In this document: positions 4,403 to 6,333 of the stretch, one piece after another
Numbering within the stretch: position 1 is the stretch's first letter
How the letters are laid out: the number at the start of each line of letters is the position of its first letter
NCBI GenBank assembly: GCA_934378195.1
Contig: CAKRPO010000085.1
Location: 1-6,333 of the forward strand
Length of the DNA stretch: 6,333 bases
DNA from: an uncultured Blautia sp.
GTDB taxonomy: Bacteria > Bacillota > Clostridia > Lachnospirales > Lachnospiraceae
Direction: 5' to 3'
Translations under genes and position numbers: made by a program
Notes under the pieces: generated by a model
What the model was told of the DNA's origin: nothing
Database searches by the model: none
Seen by the model: the letters and a program-made list of their open reading frames with translations, nothing else

Positions 4403-6333
4403 TTATTTTTTACGTCTGCACAGCCAGTAACATCCGAATGCCGGAATCTGTACTCCTTTGGCTTCCATCTCATGACCGGAGATGAGGTCTGTGTACATAC
4501 CGTCTTCTTCATTGATCCATGCAACTTTATCATTCTCACTGAAGTTGTAGATACCGATAAATTTCTCTTCATCATTCTCACGCACAAAAGCAAGAATGGA
4601 AGTATCCCATGTATCAATCGTGCGAATCGGTACATCACTGTTAAATATACTGTGACTTGCACGGATGTGTTCCAGCTTATTAAGTGCAGGGAAGAGTTTA
4701 CCCTGTACAGTAGCCGGATCGTGGCGGTTCTCAGCCAGTTTCCAGTCGAAGTTTCCTCTGTGGAGGTAACGGGAGTCGTCAGCTTTTTCCGGATCATCTT
4801 TATAAGTATAATCATTTACCTGACCGATCTCATCACCGCTGTAGATCACAGGAATACCAGACTGGGAGAGCATGAATGCATGCAGTGTGATATCATAACG
4901 GACAGCTCTGTCCACACCTTCCTGATTTCCTTCAAATCCAAAACGCTCAATACCGCACAGGGAAGCAGTTGTTCCACAGAGTCTTGCATCACCAAGACGT
5001 GGATCATCATTATAAAGTTCTCCGCGTGCAAAAGAATCTGGATATTTTCCGGTAAGGAAATCATTCAGATATTTTTTATGCGGTACTTCCTGAATACCGA
5101 AGTTTTCAAGATAGTCATAATCAAGTCCCCATCCGATGTCATCGTGGCAGCGAAGATAATTCTGGAACACGTAATCTCTCGGAAGTTCAGAAATGATATC
5201 CAGCTGACGGCGCAGCAGAGCGACATCTTTGGTTGCAACCGTGTGCCAGGTGCTTGCCATAGTCGTAACGTTATACAGCAGGTGACATTCTGGTTTCTCG
5301 ACAGTTCCGAAGTATGGAACGACCTTCTCAGGAGCCATGACAACTTCTCCGAGAAGAAGCACACCAGGGCATACAATCTCACAGATCATACGCATGATAC
5401 GTACAATTGTGTGAACCTGCGGAAGATTGCGGCAGTTGGTGCCAAGCTGTTTCCAGATATATGGTACAGCATCCAGACGGACGATATCGACACCCTGGTT
5501 AGCCAGATACAGCATGTTGAAGATCATTTCATTCAGAACGATCGGGTTGCGATAGTTCAGATCCCACTGATATGGATAGAAGGTAGTCATAACGTGCTTA
5601 TGGAGATCTTCCAGCCAGGTGAAGTTGCCAGGCGCAGTAGTCGGGAATACTTCCGGGCAGGTCTGCTCATATAAAGAAGGAATATCATAGCTGTCAAAGA
5701 AGAAGTAGCGATCCTGATATTCTTTCTCTCCGGCACGGGCACGTTTGGCCCATTCATGATCTTCGGATGTATGGTTCATGACGAAATCCAGGCAGACATT
5801 GATGCCGCGTTTGTGACAGGCGTCAGTCAGAGCGGCAAAATCATCCATGGTTCCGAGACTTTCCTGAACCTTACGGAAATCAGCAACTGCATACCCACCG
5901 TCGCTGCGTCCCTTTGGGGAGTCAAGAAGCGGCATCAGATGCAGATAGTTGACATTGCATTCCTGTACATAATCCAGTTTGGCTTCCAGATTGGAAAGAG
6001 TGCCTGCAAAAGCATTGACATACATCATCATACCGGTAAGGTCATTGCGTTTGTACCAGGTTGGATCTTTTTCTCTTTTCAGATCAGATTCTTTCAGTGC
6101 GTCATTTCTCATGTCATAGAATTTCTTCAGAACTTTGAGAAGATCATTGAGATGCATGGTGACATATGGGTTATCCTGATACAGTTCACAGTAGAGCCAT
6201 TTCAGCTCATCCAGATGACGGGCAAGACGCTCACAGTAAATATGGTCATCGTTACATTTGTTTTCGAGTTTGACTGACGCTGTTTTTGTAGTTTCGACTT
6301 TGACAGGCTCGACTTTTTTAGTCTCAACCTTAA
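4403..6333 (-). CDS. Amylosucrase-family (GH13_4) sucrose glucosyltransferase, N-terminus beyond window
   Basis: 642 residues are visible, numbered here from the first full codon at 6331. Amylosucrase transfers glucose from sucrose onto alpha-1,4-glucan, releasing fructose. Residues about 31-93 match the helical N-domain of amylosucrase. The barrel follows, with YVNAFAGTL, LHLMPLL and SDGGYAV. The GH13 triad is clear: nucleophile D287 in VRLDAV, acid/base E329 in LLGEVV, and stabiliser D397 in CHDDIGW. H187 (NHTS), D144 (SDGGYAV) and R521 (DDSRYLHR) correspond to known amylosucrase residues, the last two forming the salt bridge that shapes the sucrose subsite. The C-terminal beta domain ends at CYWLCRRKK. 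An ATG at 6157 is not the true start: the frame and the N-domain homology continue to the edge. Residues 1-25 are rich in Lys, Val, Glu and Thr. A hydrolytic sucrose hydrolase or another GH13 activity on sucrose cannot be excluded. Location is unresolved because the start is missing. Confidence 0.93.
   Translation of the reverse strand, partial: KVETKKVEPVKVETTKTASVKLENKCNDDHIYCERLARHLDELKWLYCELYQDNPYVTMHLNDLLKVLKKFYDMRNDALKESDLKREKDPTWYKRNDLTGMMMYVNAFAGTLSNLEAKLDYVQECNVNYLHLMPLLDSPKGRSDGGYAVADFRKVQESLGTMDDFAALTDACHKRGINVCLDFVMNHTSEDHEWAKRARAGEKEYQDRYFFFDSYDIPSLYEQTCPEVFPTTAPGNFTWLEDLHKHVMTTFYPYQWDLNYRNPIVLNEMIFNMLYLANQGVDIVRLDAVPYIWKQLGTNCRNLPQVHTIVRIMRMICEIVCPGVLLLGEVVMAPEKVVPYFGTVEKPECHLLYNVTTMASTWHTVATKDVALLRRQLDIISELPRDYVFQNYLRCHDDIGWGLDYDYLENFGIQEVPHKKYLNDFLTGKYPDSFARGELYNDDPRLGDARLCGTTASLCGIERFGFEGNQEGVDRAVRYDITLHAFMLSQSGIPVIYSGDEIGQVNDYTYKDDPEKADDSRYLHRGNFDWKLAENRHDPATVQGKLFPALNKLEHIRASHSIFNSDVPIRTIDTWDTSILAFVRENDEEKFIGIYNFSENDKVAWINEEDGMYTDLISGHEMEAKGVQIPAFGCYWLCRRKK

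Noticed and set aside
4346..5674. 442-codon open frame on the plus strand opposite the amylosucrase-type gene
   Set aside because: It lies fully antisense to a confidently identified GH13 enzyme, starts inside the terminator hairpin, lacks a ribosome binding site and resembles no family; it is a codon-composition shadow.
5756..6277. 173-codon plus-strand open frame at the right end
   Set aside because: Also antisense to conserved amylosucrase coding sequence, with no family resemblance.

Overview
The window looks like chromosomal DNA of a gut-type, moderately AT-rich member of the Clostridia, probably Lachnospiraceae. This is inferred from A/G-rich AAGGA-type ribosome binding sites, DUF285 (BspA-type) leucine-rich repeats of Firmicutes character, and an amylosucrase-type GH13 enzyme. 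No rRNA, tRNA or other taxonomic marker is present, so the assignment is tentative.

Left two thirds (1-4280, + strand): four consecutive paralogous genes in one direction with gaps of 24-42 bases, very likely one operon that begins before the window. The three complete members open with a near-identical RanBP2-type zinc finger (W-x-C-x2-C-x3-N-x6-C-x2-C) followed by a helical segment of about 50-70 residues. The first gene, cut by the left edge, has the same helical segment. After this shared front end the proteins differ. Gene 1 carries three near-identical 42-residue tandem repeats. Genes 2 and 3 carry a PVLMAD/VLG block and then 26-residue DUF285 repeats. Gene 4 has the same layout plus a C-terminal extension that resembles bacterial PH-like domains. 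No signal peptide, membrane segment or wall anchor is visible in the three complete proteins, so they are probably cytoplasmic, unlike classical BspA surface proteins. Their biological role is unknown.

Junction (4281-4402): a 122-base convergent intergenic region with one imperfect hairpin. It is followed by a T-rich tract on the minus strand, so it mainly terminates the rightward-lying minus gene and may serve both directions.

Right third (4403-6333, - strand): most of an amylosucrase-family (GH13 subfamily 4) alpha-glucan-forming sucrose enzyme with its catalytic triad and sucrose-specificity residues. Its reading frame stays open through the right edge and includes a Lys/Val/Glu/Thr-rich N-terminal tract, so the start codon is outside the window. 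It is convergent with, and apparently unrelated to, the zinc-finger/repeat operon.

The most unusual content is the paralog cluster: a common zinc-finger/helical adaptor joined to exchangeable C-terminal modules.
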